Shown in pieces: positions 52,109 through 59,383 of a stretch of DNA of 64,000 bases (position 1 is its first letter; each line of letters begins with the position of its first letter). A model generated the notes under the pieces. That model saw only the letters and a program-made list of their open reading frames with translations, was not told the origin of the DNA and ran no database searches. The DNA is from Pseudomonas protegens CHA0 (GTDB lineage Bacteria > Pseudomonadota > Gammaproteobacteria > Pseudomonadales > Pseudomonadaceae): contig NC_021237.1 in the NCBI RefSeq assembly GCF_000397205.1, positions 1,799,001-1,863,000 on the forward strand, in the 5' to 3' direction. The position numbers were made by a program, and so were the translations under genes.

Positions 52109-52145
52109 ATAGCGCTCAAGGTGTAATCTTGAGCGCTATTTTTTT
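52109..52145 (+). terminator. Terminator after the KAS III gene
   Basis: ATAGCGCTCAAG-gtgtaat-CTTGAGCGCTAT is a perfect 12-bp stem followed by a T-run, 22 nt after the stop codon and 23 nt before the Maf start. Confidence 0.95.
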
Positions 52146-52168
52146 GCACGAGTGATAAGCGAGGCGGC

Positions 52169-53458
52169 ATGAGCGACAGCTTTGAACACAACGCCCGGGT
52201 GATTGGCGAGCGCTGGCCGGCGCTGCTGGCACGGGTGCAGGCTGAGGATGCTGCTGTGCTGCAGGCGGATCTGGTGGAAGGCCTTGGCTCGACACTGAGC
52301 ATTGGCGGGGTCCAGCTGACCAGTCGCCATGATCGCAGTCGCGAGGCTCAGGTCCAGGCCGCCAGCCTGCCTGAGGCGGCGGTATTGCATCTTTACGGCT
52401 GTGGCTTGGGTGACCTGCAAATGGCGTTGCTGCAGCGGCCGGGGCTGGAGCGTCTGTATGTGCACATTCTCAATGGCGCACTGTTCAAGCTGGTGCTGCA
52501 AGTGCTGGAACAGCAGGCCTGGCTGGCTGATCCACGGGTCGAGTTGTTGTATGCCGGCGACCTGCCGGAGATTGCATTGCCGTTTTTCGCCCTGCCGGCC
52601 GAGCTGGTGCTGGCCGATGACTACAACGCGAAGATCCGCGATCGGTTGATCAGCGAGACTCATCTGTCCTTCAATAATCGTTTGTTTGCCGCAGATACAG
52701 CGGATATCGCCGAGCGCCTGGCTGCCATTGAGCCTTGGGTTGGGATGGATCGCGATATTGCCGAGCTGTTTGATCGCCATCCCGGGAGTGAAGTCTTTGT
52801 TATCGCTACGGGGCCGAGCCTGGAGCATCACTACGCGGCATTGCGCGCCGTGTCCGGCCAGGCGCAGCGGCCGCTGCTGATCTGTGTCGACACGGCATAC
52901 CAGCCGCTGCTCAAAGAGGGCATCCGGGTGGACCTGGTGGTGAGTGTCGACCAGCGAATTTCCACCCGGCACCTGCCTGCTCAAGGCAGTGACGGCACCG
53001 CTCTGGTGTATATGCCGCTGGCGGACCCGCAGGTACTCGAGGGCTGGCTCGGGCCGCGGTATGTGGCCTATTCCGCCAGCCCGGTGTTCCAGGCATTGCG
53101 CCAGCGCATACCCCGGGCACAGCTGCATGCCGGTGGCAGCGTGATTCATCCGGCCGTGGATCTGGCGGTGAAGATGGGAGGGCGACGGATCACCCTGTTT
53201 GGTGCGGACTTCGCGTTCCCCATGAACCGTACCCATGCCGGTTGGCATGACGGCGATCTTGGCCCGCAACTCGGCGCGGCCCGACACTGGGTGCTGGATG
53301 GGCATGGGCAGCGAGTCAAGACCCAGCTTAATTTCCGCAGCTACCTGTGCGAACTGGAGCGCTATATCAGCAGTCAGCCTGAGGTGGCGTTTTTCAATAC
53401 CAGCCGTGATGGCGCGATGATCCTCGGTACCACCTTTCACCCGGATTTTGCTCAATGA
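52169..53458 (+). CDS. Motility-associated factor glycosyltransferase (Maf, DUF115)
   Basis: A 429-residue Maf-family protein. The central domain carries FVIATGPSLEHHYAALRAVSGQAQRPLLICVDTAYQPLLKEGIRVDLVVSVDQR, the DUF115/sialyltransferase-like nucleotide-sugar pocket. The segment MGGRRITLFGADFAFPMNRTHAGWHD follows. Maf proteins transfer pseudaminic or legionaminic acid from the CMP-sugar onto Ser/Thr of flagellin in the cytoplasm before export. With a complete pse pathway just upstream, the donor is very probably CMP-pseudaminate. Its stop overlaps the next small gene by ATGA. Confidence 0.9.
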   Translation: MSDSFEHNARVIGERWPALLARVQAEDAAVLQADLVEGLGSTLSIGGVQLTSRHDRSREAQVQAASLPEAAVLHLYGCGLGDLQMALLQRPGLERLYVHILNGALFKLVLQVLEQQAWLADPRVELLYAGDLPEIALPFFALPAELVLADDYNAKIRDRLISETHLSFNNRLFAADTADIAERLAAIEPWVGMDRDIAELFDRHPGSEVFVIATGPSLEHHYAALRAVSGQAQRPLLICVDTAYQPLLKEGIRVDLVVSVDQRISTRHLPAQGSDGTALVYMPLADPQVLEGWLGPRYVAYSASPVFQALRQRIPRAQLHAGGSVIHPAVDLAVKMGGRRITLFGADFAFPMNRTHAGWHDGDLGPQLGAARHWVLDGHGQRVKTQLNFRSYLCELERYISSQPEVAFFNTSRDGAMILGTTFHPDFAQ

Positions 53459-53724
53459 ATCAGCTAGAGCCTGTGTTTTCCCGAGCCAGAGAAGTCGCCG
53501 ATCTGTTTCGTCTGGGGCGTGATGTCGAGGCGGTGGGTGTCATGGTTGAGCTGTTCGATCCCATCCAGTCGTTGGTGGATGGAGCTGCGCTGCCTGTCCA
53601 GCAGGATTGGGCGAAATTGCTGACCCTGATGCTGGCGTGCCAGGAAGGGCAGAACTGGTTGGGGTTGGCCGACTATCTGGAATACGAGCTGCTGGACTGG
53701 TTGCAGGCCGAGTTTGGTGGATGA
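53455..53724 (+). CDS. Hypothetical protein coupled to Maf
   Basis: An 89-residue helical acidic protein (NQLEPVFSRAREVADLFRLG, then MVELFDPIQSLVDG and NWLGLADYLEYELLDWLQAEF). No domain was recognised. It overlaps the Maf stop by 4 bp, so it is translationally coupled, and it precedes fliC. Its size and helical character would suit a small chaperone or adaptor for Maf or flagellin, comparable with FliS/FliT-like proteins, but this is inference only. Confidence 0.7.
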   Translation: MNQLEPVFSRAREVADLFRLGRDVEAVGVMVELFDPIQSLVDGAALPVQQDWAKLLTLMLACQEGQNWLGLADYLEYELLDWLQAEFGG

Positions 53725-53852
53725 GCGGTGCGGCAGGCTGGGCGAGTGTTTTTGGTGGGTATTTTCTGGCGTCAGTTTTTCGTTCGGTGTCGGCTTAACC
53801 CCTTGTTTTCCAAGGGATGGCCGGGTGATGGCAAATATTTTTGAAAAAGCCC

Positions 53853-53879
53853 TAAAGCAACTTGCATTACCGACGATAA
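53853..53879 (+). promoter_or_regulatory. FliA (sigma28) promoter of fliC
   Basis: TAAAGCAA-N11-GACGATAA against the sigma28 consensus TAAAGTTT-N11-GCCGATAA: TAAAG is exact, seven of eight -10 bases match and the spacing is exact. It lies about 80 nt before the fliC start codon. Confidence 0.85.
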
Positions 53880-53960
53880 CTATTACGAAGGTTCTCTAGG
53901 CCATTACCCGGCGGTTGCCAGGGCCGGAAGCCGCAGTACCCAACCAACGAGGAATTCGTC

Positions 53961-54812
53961 ATGGCTTTAACAGTAAACACTAACGTCACGTCGTTGAACG
54001 TTCAGAAAAACCTGAACCGCGCTTCCGACGCTCTGTCGACTTCGATGACTCGCCTGTCTTCCGGCCTGAAGATCAACAGCGCAAAAGACGACGCCGCCGG
54101 CCTGCAGATCGCTACCCGCATGACTTCGCAGATCCGTGGTCAGACCATGGCGATCAAAAACGCCAACGACGGTATCTCCATCGCCCAGACCGCTGAAGGC
54201 GCGATGCAAGAATCCACCAACATCCTGCAGCGTATGCGTGAACTGGCTGTTCAGTCGCGAAACGACTCCAACGGTACCCAAGACCGCGTTGCTCTGAACA
54301 AAGAATTTGCTCAGATGTCGGACGAGCTGACTCGTATCGCCAAGTCGACCAACCTGAACGGCAAGAACCTGATCGACGGTTCCGCTGGCACCATGACCTT
54401 CCAGGTTGGTTCCAACACCGGTTCCACCAACCAGATCACCATCACCCTGGACAGCGGCTTCGACGCTGCCACCCTGGGCGTTGACTCCGGCACCATCAAC
54501 ATCACCGGTAACGACAGCACCACTGCCGAGACCAACACCAAGGCCGCGATGGACGCTATCGACAAGGCTCTGGCTACCATCAACTCCAGCCGTGCGGACC
54601 TCGGTGCTGCCCAGAACCGTCTGACCAGCACCATCTCCAACCTGCAGAACATCAACGAAAACGCCAGTGCTGCACTGGGTCGCGTACAAGATACCGACTT
54701 CGCTGCTGAAACTGCCCAGCTGACCAAGCAGCAGACTCTGCAACAAGCTTCGACCGCAGTTCTGGCCCAGGCCAACCAACTGCCATCCGCTGTACTGAAG
54801 CTGCTTCAGTAA
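53961..54812 (+). CDS. fliC: Flagellin FliC
   Basis: A 283-residue flagellin, at the short end of the family. The conserved D0/D1 N terminus (ALTVNTNVTSLNVQKNLNRA) includes the flg22-equivalent segment at 30-51 (SSGLKINSAKDDAAGLQIA) and the TLR5-type motif LQRMRELAVQ at about 90-100. The C-terminal D1/D0 is DFAAETAQLTKQQTLQQASTAVLAQANQLPSAVLKLLQ. The central Ser/Thr/Asn-rich segment (about 140-200, SAGTMTFQVGSNTGSTNQIT and TINITGNDSTTAETNT) is the presumed site of O-glycosylation by the upstream enzymes. It has a FliA promoter upstream and a terminator downstream. Confidence 0.96.
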   Translation: MALTVNTNVTSLNVQKNLNRASDALSTSMTRLSSGLKINSAKDDAAGLQIATRMTSQIRGQTMAIKNANDGISIAQTAEGAMQESTNILQRMRELAVQSRNDSNGTQDRVALNKEFAQMSDELTRIAKSTNLNGKNLIDGSAGTMTFQVGSNTGSTNQITITLDSGFDAATLGVDSGTINITGNDSTTAETNTKAAMDAIDKALATINSSRADLGAAQNRLTSTISNLQNINENASAALGRVQDTDFAAETAQLTKQQTLQQASTAVLAQANQLPSAVLKLLQ

Positions 54813-54829
54813 TAGCTGGCTAAGCTTTG

Positions 54830-54866
54830 GCGGGGGAGTGCGCTGGTCGTGCTCTCTCGCTTTTTT
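54830..54866 (+). terminator. Terminator after fliC
   Basis: GCGGGGGAGTGCG-ctggt-CGTGCTCTCTCGC pairs over 13 positions (several G-U) and is followed by six T residues. It lies between fliC and flaG and limits read-through from the strongly expressed flagellin gene. Confidence 0.8.
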
Positions 54867-54885
54867 ACTTTAAGAGGTGATGGAC

Positions 54886-55257
54886 ATGGATATGAGCGTG
54901 AAGCTGAACTTGTCTTATCCAGCGGCCAAGCCGGTGACGCCTGTCGCTGACAAGCCCGTGGAGAAGCCTCGAGAGGTCGTTCCTGCAGTTGCCAAAACCG
55001 CAGCTCAGGACAGTAAGAAAGAAGCTCGGACCGAGCAGGAAAAGTTGAAAATGGCCGTTCAGGAAATTGAAAAGTTCGTCCAGTCGGTCAAGCGCAATCT
55101 AGAATTCTCGATCGACGAGCCTTCCGGAAAGGTCGTGGTCAAAGTCATTGCCAGTGATTCGGGTGAAGTGGTTCGCCAGATCCCCAATGAAGAAGTGCTG
55201 AAACTGGCCAATAGCTTGAATGATGCGAGTAGTCTGTTGTTCAGTGCCAAGGCCTGA
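54886..55257 (+). CDS. flaG: FlaG family protein
   Basis: A 123-residue protein. The C-terminal half holds the FlaG pattern: EKLKMAVQEIEKFVQSVKRNLEFSIDEPSGKVVVKVIASDSGEVVRQIPNEEVLKLANSL. The N-terminal half is a Lys/Pro/Val-rich linker. FlaG affects filament length in several bacteria, but its mechanism is not settled. Starts at 54880, 54886 and 54892 are possible; 54886 has the best spacing to AGAGG. It lies between fliC and fliD. Confidence 0.88.
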   Translation: MDMSVKLNLSYPAAKPVTPVADKPVEKPREVVPAVAKTAAQDSKKEARTEQEKLKMAVQEIEKFVQSVKRNLEFSIDEPSGKVVVKVIASDSGEVVRQIPNEEVLKLANSLNDASSLLFSAKA

Positions 55258-55261
55258 CAGC

Positions 55262-55277
55262 TGGCATGAAAATTGTT
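55262..55277 (+). promoter_or_regulatory. Degenerate sigma54-like site upstream of fliD
   Basis: TGGCATGAAAATTGTT has a good -24 element and correct spacing but GT instead of the near-invariant GC at -12. It lies in the 82-bp flaG-fliD gap, where a FleQ-dependent promoter would be expected. Confidence 0.3.
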
Positions 55278-55339
55278 GCTGGTTACGTTTGAGCGCTGTT
55301 GTGGTCAAAAGACTGGCGGCACACTGAAGGGAGAGACAC

Positions 55340-56794
55340 ATGGCAAGTCCAATTCTACCGGGTACCGGCTTGGGTTCCGGCCTCGACACCGGTGCTATCG
55401 TCAAGGCGTTGGTAGCTGCTGACAAGGCGGCCAAGCAAGGTCAGATCGATCGCGCGACCACCACCAATAGCGCCAGCATTTCTGGTATCGGGACATTGCA
55501 GTCGTTGTTGTCGACCTTCCAGAGCACGCTGTCGGTTGCTGGGCTGGGAAGCTCTGTGAATCCCGCCTTTGCCGGTTTCGCTGCGACCTCCAGCGACAGC
55601 AAGACCGTAGACGCCACTGCAGACAACTATGCGGTTGCCGGCAAATACTCGGTTACCGTCAAAAATCTTGCAACTTCGTCAAAAGTGGCCAGTGCGGCTT
55701 TTAGCGGAGGAAATACCAGTGCCATTCCGAGTGGTACGTTAAACATCACTCAAAATGGCATTAACTACCCGTTGACCGTCGGCGCCAATGCGACGCTGCA
55801 ATCGGTGCGTGACTCGATCAACGCCGACTCGAAGATGAACATGGCCGGGCTCAGCGCGAACATCGTGACCGACTCGTTCGGTTCGCGACTGGTGATCGGC
55901 TCCGAAAAGACCGGTGCAGGCACCGACATTTCTGTCAGCGGTATTGCCGGTTTGGAGATCGATGGCACTCAGCCGATGTCGAGTGATACCAATCCGGCTT
56001 CCGCCGCCTCATCCGGCAATATCGGTGGGCTGGCCAAGGACGCGGTTTTCAGCGTCGACGGCATGCAACTGACCAGCAAGACCAATACAGTCACGCAGGC
56101 CATTTCCGGTCTTAAGCTCAATCTGGTTGCGCCAACCACCACGCCGATCACCGTGACAGTTGCCACAAACACTGAGGGTCTTAAGACCTCGATCCAGAAG
56201 TTTGTCGACGCCTATAACGCCGTGGCCAACGGCATTACTACGCTGACCAAGCCTTCCCTGGATGACAGTGGCAACCCGACCATCCCGGCACAGCTCACTG
56301 GTGACTCGCTGCCTCGTTCGATTCTGGCGGCTATTCGTGCACCACTGTCCGAAACGGGCGCCGGCGACAAGTTGACTGTGCTGGCGCAGTTGGGGATCAC
56401 CACCAACCAGAAGACCGGTGCACTGGATTTCGACGACAAGAAATTCACGGCTGCCATGACCGACAAGAAGCTCGGTGGTGAAGTGCAGAAGCTGTTTACC
56501 GGTGATGGTACCAACCCGGGTCTGCTGGAACGCATGACTAACGCGATCAAGCCGTTTACCCAGGGTGTGGGTAGCATGACCGAAGGGATCCTGACCACTC
56601 GTACCAAGACCCTGGATATCACCAAGAAAAAGCTCAGTGATCAACAGGATGCGCTGGATCGGCGGGTGGCTACCCTGACAGCGGTACTGACCAAGAAGTA
56701 CAACGACATGGACACCCTGGTGGGCAAGCTGAAGGCAACTGCCAGCAATATCACGTCGATGTTTGAAGCCTTGACCGCACAGCAAAAAGGCTGA
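55340..56794 (+). CDS. fliD: Flagellar filament cap protein FliD (HAP2)
   Basis: A 484-residue cap protein. The N terminus ASPILPGTGLGSGLDTGAIVKALVAADKAAKQGQIDR and the C-terminal coiled coil KTLDITKKKLSDQQDALDRRVATLTAVLTKKYNDMDTLVGKLKATASNITSMFEAL are standard. The centre is beta-rich (D2/D3). It caps the filament and folds incoming flagellin; in Pseudomonas it can also mediate mucin adhesion. A strong ribosome-binding site (AGGGAGAG) precedes it, and a terminator and a FliA-like promoter follow. Confidence 0.95.
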   Translation: MASPILPGTGLGSGLDTGAIVKALVAADKAAKQGQIDRATTTNSASISGIGTLQSLLSTFQSTLSVAGLGSSVNPAFAGFAATSSDSKTVDATADNYAVAGKYSVTVKNLATSSKVASAAFSGGNTSAIPSGTLNITQNGINYPLTVGANATLQSVRDSINADSKMNMAGLSANIVTDSFGSRLVIGSEKTGAGTDISVSGIAGLEIDGTQPMSSDTNPASAASSGNIGGLAKDAVFSVDGMQLTSKTNTVTQAISGLKLNLVAPTTTPITVTVATNTEGLKTSIQKFVDAYNAVANGITTLTKPSLDDSGNPTIPAQLTGDSLPRSILAAIRAPLSETGAGDKLTVLAQLGITTNQKTGALDFDDKKFTAAMTDKKLGGEVQKLFTGDGTNPGLLERMTNAIKPFTQGVGSMTEGILTTRTKTLDITKKKLSDQQDALDRRVATLTAVLTKKYNDMDTLVGKLKATASNITSMFEALTAQQKG

Positions 56795-56809
56795 TATTCA
56801 CTCAGCGCC

Positions 56810-56846
56810 AAAAGCCCGGCAGTGTTTTTCAGCGCTCCGGGCTTTT
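56810..56846 (+). terminator. Terminator after fliD
   Basis: AAAAGCCCGG and CCGGGCTTTT form a perfect 10-bp stem around a 17-nt loop, ending in a T-run, 15 nt after the fliD stop. Confidence 0.8.
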
Positions 56847-56856
56847 GTATTTGGCC

Positions 56857-56883
56857 TAAAGTTTTTTGACGTTGCGTCGATAT
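56857..56883 (+). promoter_or_regulatory. FliA (sigma28)-like promoter of fliS
   Basis: TAAAGTTT-N11-GTCGATAT: the -35 element matches the sigma28 consensus at all eight positions, the spacing is exact, and six of eight -10 positions match GCCGATAA. It lies 39 nt before the fliS ATG. Confidence 0.7.
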
Positions 56884-56922
56884 ATTGCTTATACGAACCC
56901 TTGAGTTTTGAAGAGGTATTAC

Positions 56923-57318
56923 ATGAATCCGATGTTAGCCCTTCGGCAGTACCAGAAGATCGGTGCGCAGGCGCAGACCTCCGAAGCCAGTCCCCACCGT
57001 CTGGTGCAGATGCTGATGGAAGGCGGCCTGGATCGTATCGCTCAGGCCAAGGGGGCGATCGAGCGCAAGGATATCGCCAACAAAGGCATATTCATCAGCA
57101 AGGCCATCGGCATCATTGGTGGTCTGCGTGAAGGTCTGGACCTGGAAAACTCCCTGGATACCCTGGGGGATCTGGACAGTCTGTATACCTACATGATGAA
57201 GCGCCTGGCTGAAGCCAATATCAAGACCGATCCGAAGATTCTCGATGAGGTCGCCGGTCTGCTGCGTACGGTCAAGGATGGCTGGGATGCCATTGCCGCA
57301 CCGGGTCCGCAGTTTTAA
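56923..57318 (+). CDS. fliS: Flagellin export chaperone FliS
   Basis: A 131-residue four-helix chaperone. MNPMLALRQYQKIGAQAQTSEASPHRLVQMLMEGGLDRIAQAKGAIERKDIANKGIFISKAIGIIGGLREGLDLE is a typical FliS. It binds the C-terminal D0 helix of flagellin and prevents premature polymerisation. The ATG at 56923 with GAAGAGG upstream is preferred over a TTG at 56908. The FliT-like gene follows 11 bp later. Confidence 0.94.
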   Translation: MNPMLALRQYQKIGAQAQTSEASPHRLVQMLMEGGLDRIAQAKGAIERKDIANKGIFISKAIGIIGGLREGLDLENSLDTLGDLDSLYTYMMKRLAEANIKTDPKILDEVAGLLRTVKDGWDAIAAPGPQF

Positions 57319-57329
57319 GGAGGAACACC

Positions 57330-57626
57330 ATGAGTGCTGTCCTGCAACGCATTGAAGAAACCCGTGAGGCGCTGGTCGGCGCCCTGGCCGAACGCAACTG
57401 GCAAGCCATTGGCGAGCTGGACCTGGCGTGCCGTTCATGCATGGAGGACGTGCTCAGCGAGGCTGAGGTCGACGAGGCGGCACTGCGTGACAATCTGGAG
57501 GAGTTGTTGGGGGTCTACCGGCAGCTGCTTGAGGTGGCAACAGGGGAGCGCCAGGCGATAGTCGACGAGATGTCGCAGATCCAGCAAGCACAGAACGCGG
57601 CAAAGGTTTACCATTTGTTCGGTTGA
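57330..57626 (+). CDS. FliT-like flagellar chaperone
   Basis: A 98-residue helical protein (SAVLQRIEETREALVGALAE, then CRSCMEDVLSEAEVDEAALRDNLEELLGVYRQLLEVATGERQAIVDEM). It sits where fliT or the second fliS-type gene is found in Pseudomonas, 11 bp after fliS. Size and helix pattern fit FliT, a chaperone for FliD, although sequence similarity to enterobacterial FliT is weak. AAGGAGG precedes the ATG. Confidence 0.78.
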   Translation: MSAVLQRIEETREALVGALAERNWQAIGELDLACRSCMEDVLSEAEVDEAALRDNLEELLGVYRQLLEVATGERQAIVDEMSQIQQAQNAAKVYHLFG

Positions 57627-57797
57627 TGTTGAGTTAATCCCGAACACTGCGCGCCATAAATTTGACTGTGCACGCTTTTTTGACTTAACTAGTGGCTGTT
57701 TTCAGATTTCAGGCGTCTATAAGGCAGAAAATGCCTACAAGCGCGTCTAGCTTGCCCCTTATCTGGGCATTGAGTTGACTAGGGAAGTTGCTATTGC

Positions 57798-59273
57798 ATG
57801 TGGCGTGAAACCAAAATTCTGCTGATCGATGACGATAGCGTGCGCCGCCGCGACCTGGCGGTGATTTTAAATTTTCTTGGCGAAGAAAATTTACCCTGCG
57901 GTAGCCATGACTGGCAGCAGGCTGTCGGCTCTTTGTCGTCAAGTCGCGAAGTAATTTGCGTCCTCATCGGGACCGTAAATGCTCCTGGTGCACTTCTGGG
58001 CCTGTTAAAGACACTCTCAACCTGGGATGAGTTCCTTCCAGTGCTGTTGATGGGCGAAAATTCTTCCATTGATCTGCCTGAAGACCAGCGTCGTCGTGTG
58101 CTTTCCACCCTGGAAATGCCTCCCAGCTACAGCAAATTGCTGGACTCCCTGCACCGGGCCCAGGTCTATCGTGAAATGTACGATCAGGCCCGTGAGCGCG
58201 GTCGTCACCGTGAACCCAATCTTTTCCGCAGCCTGGTAGGCACCAGTCGCGCCATCCAGCATGTGCGGCAGATGATGCAGCAGGTGGCGGATACCGACGC
58301 CAGTGTGCTGATCCTTGGCGAGTCGGGAACAGGCAAGGAAGTGGTAGCGCGCAACCTGCACTATCACTCCAAGCGGCGCGACGCGCCTTTCGTACCGGTC
58401 AATTGCGGCGCCATTCCGGCAGAGCTGCTGGAAAGTGAGCTGTTTGGCCATGAAAAGGGCGCGTTCACCGGTGCTATCACCAGTCGTGCCGGACGTTTCG
58501 AGCTGGCTAATGGCGGCACTCTGTTCCTCGACGAAATCGGCGATATGCCACTGCCGATGCAGGTCAAGTTGTTGCGGGTGCTGCAGGAGCGCACGTTCGA
58601 GCGCGTGGGCAGCAACAAGACCCAGGGTGTTGATGTGCGAATCATCGCTGCCACCCATAAGAATCTGGAAAGCATGATCGAGGTAGGCAGCTTCCGTGAG
58701 GATCTGTACTACCGCCTCAACGTGTTCCCCATTGAAATGGCGCCGCTGCGTGAGCGAGTGGAAGACATTCCGCTGCTGATGAATGAGCTGATTTCGCGAA
58801 TGGAGCACGAGAAGCGCGGTTCTATCCGCTTCAACTCTGCCGCCATCATGTCGCTGTGCCGGCATGGCTGGCCGGGTAACGTTCGTGAGCTGGCCAACCT
58901 GGTGGAACGCATGGCGATCATGCATCCCTATGGTGTGATTGGCGTCGTCGAGTTGCCGAAGAAGTTCCGCTATGTGGATGACGAAGACGAGCAGTTGGTG
59001 GACAGCCTGCGCAGCGATCTGGAAGAGCGCGTAGCGATCAACGGTCACGCGCCAGACTTCGCCGCCACGGCCATGCTGCCGCCGGAAGGCCTGGACCTGA
59101 AGGACTACCTCGGCAGCCTGGAGCAAGGGCTGATCCAGCAGGCGCTGGACGACGCCAATGGCATCGTGGCGCGGGCTGCAGAGCGTTTGCGCATCCGTCG
59201 CACCACCCTGGTGGAGAAGATGCGCAAGTACGGTATGAGCCGTCGTGAGGGTGATGAACAGGCGGATGATTGA
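57798..59273 (+). CDS. fleQ: Master flagellar regulator FleQ
   Basis: A 491-residue sigma54 activator with a degenerate receiver-like N terminus (about 1-120). The c-di-GMP-contact motif [10 protein letters not shown] is followed by an AAA+ domain with Walker [14 protein letters not shown], the sigma54 loop GAFTGA ([20 protein letters not shown]) and Walker [13 protein letters not shown]. The C-terminal Fis-type HTH is [25 protein letters not shown]. It drives class II flagellar genes (fleSR, fliE and others) and switches exopolysaccharide genes with c-di-GMP. The 171-bp upstream gap is AT-richer and holds its own promoter; no GG-N10-GC site was seen there. Confidence 0.95.
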   Translation: MWRETKILLIDDDSVRRRDLAVILNFLGEENLPCGSHDWQQAVGSLSSSREVICVLIGTVNAPGALLGLLKTLSTWDEFLPVLLMGENSSIDLPEDQRRRVLSTLEMPPSYSKLLDSLHRAQVYREMYDQARERGRHREPNLFRSLVGTSRAIQHVRQMMQQVADTDASVLILGESGTGKEVVARNLHYHSKRRDAPFVPVNCGAIPAELLESELFGHEKGAFTGAITSRAGRFELANGGTLFLDEIGDMPLPMQVKLLRVLQERTFERVGSNKTQGVDVRIIAATHKNLESMIEVGSFREDLYYRLNVFPIEMAPLRERVEDIPLLMNELISRMEHEKRGSIRFNSAAIMSLCRHGWPGNVRELANLVERMAIMHPYGVIGVVELPKKFRYVDDEDEQLVDSLRSDLEERVAINGHAPDFAATAMLPPEGLDLKDYLGSLEQGLIQQALDDANGIVARAAERLRIRRTTLVEKMRKYGMSRREGDEQADD

Positions 59274-59314
59274 CGCCGGTTTTTCAAGTCTTTGAAAACT
59301 GGGTGGTTTTTTTT

Positions 59315-59330
59315 AGGCACGGGTATTGCT
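59315..59330 (+). promoter_or_regulatory. Sigma54 promoter of fleSR
   Basis: AGGCACGGGTATTGCT matches TGGCAC-N5-TTGCW with one mismatch at the first base, and GG and GC are 10 nt apart. It lies 54 nt before the fleS start codon and is expected to be FleQ-dependent. Confidence 0.85.
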
Positions 59331-59383
59331 AAGTCTCTTGCAACGTTCCGTTTAACTGACGGTCAGCCACGCGAGAGTGCACG

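Noticed and set aside
59281..59314. TTTTCAAG/TTTGAAAA with T-runs as a fleQ terminator
   Set aside because: The stem is AT-only and unstable, and it lies directly against the sigma54 promoter of fleSR, so it was not called.
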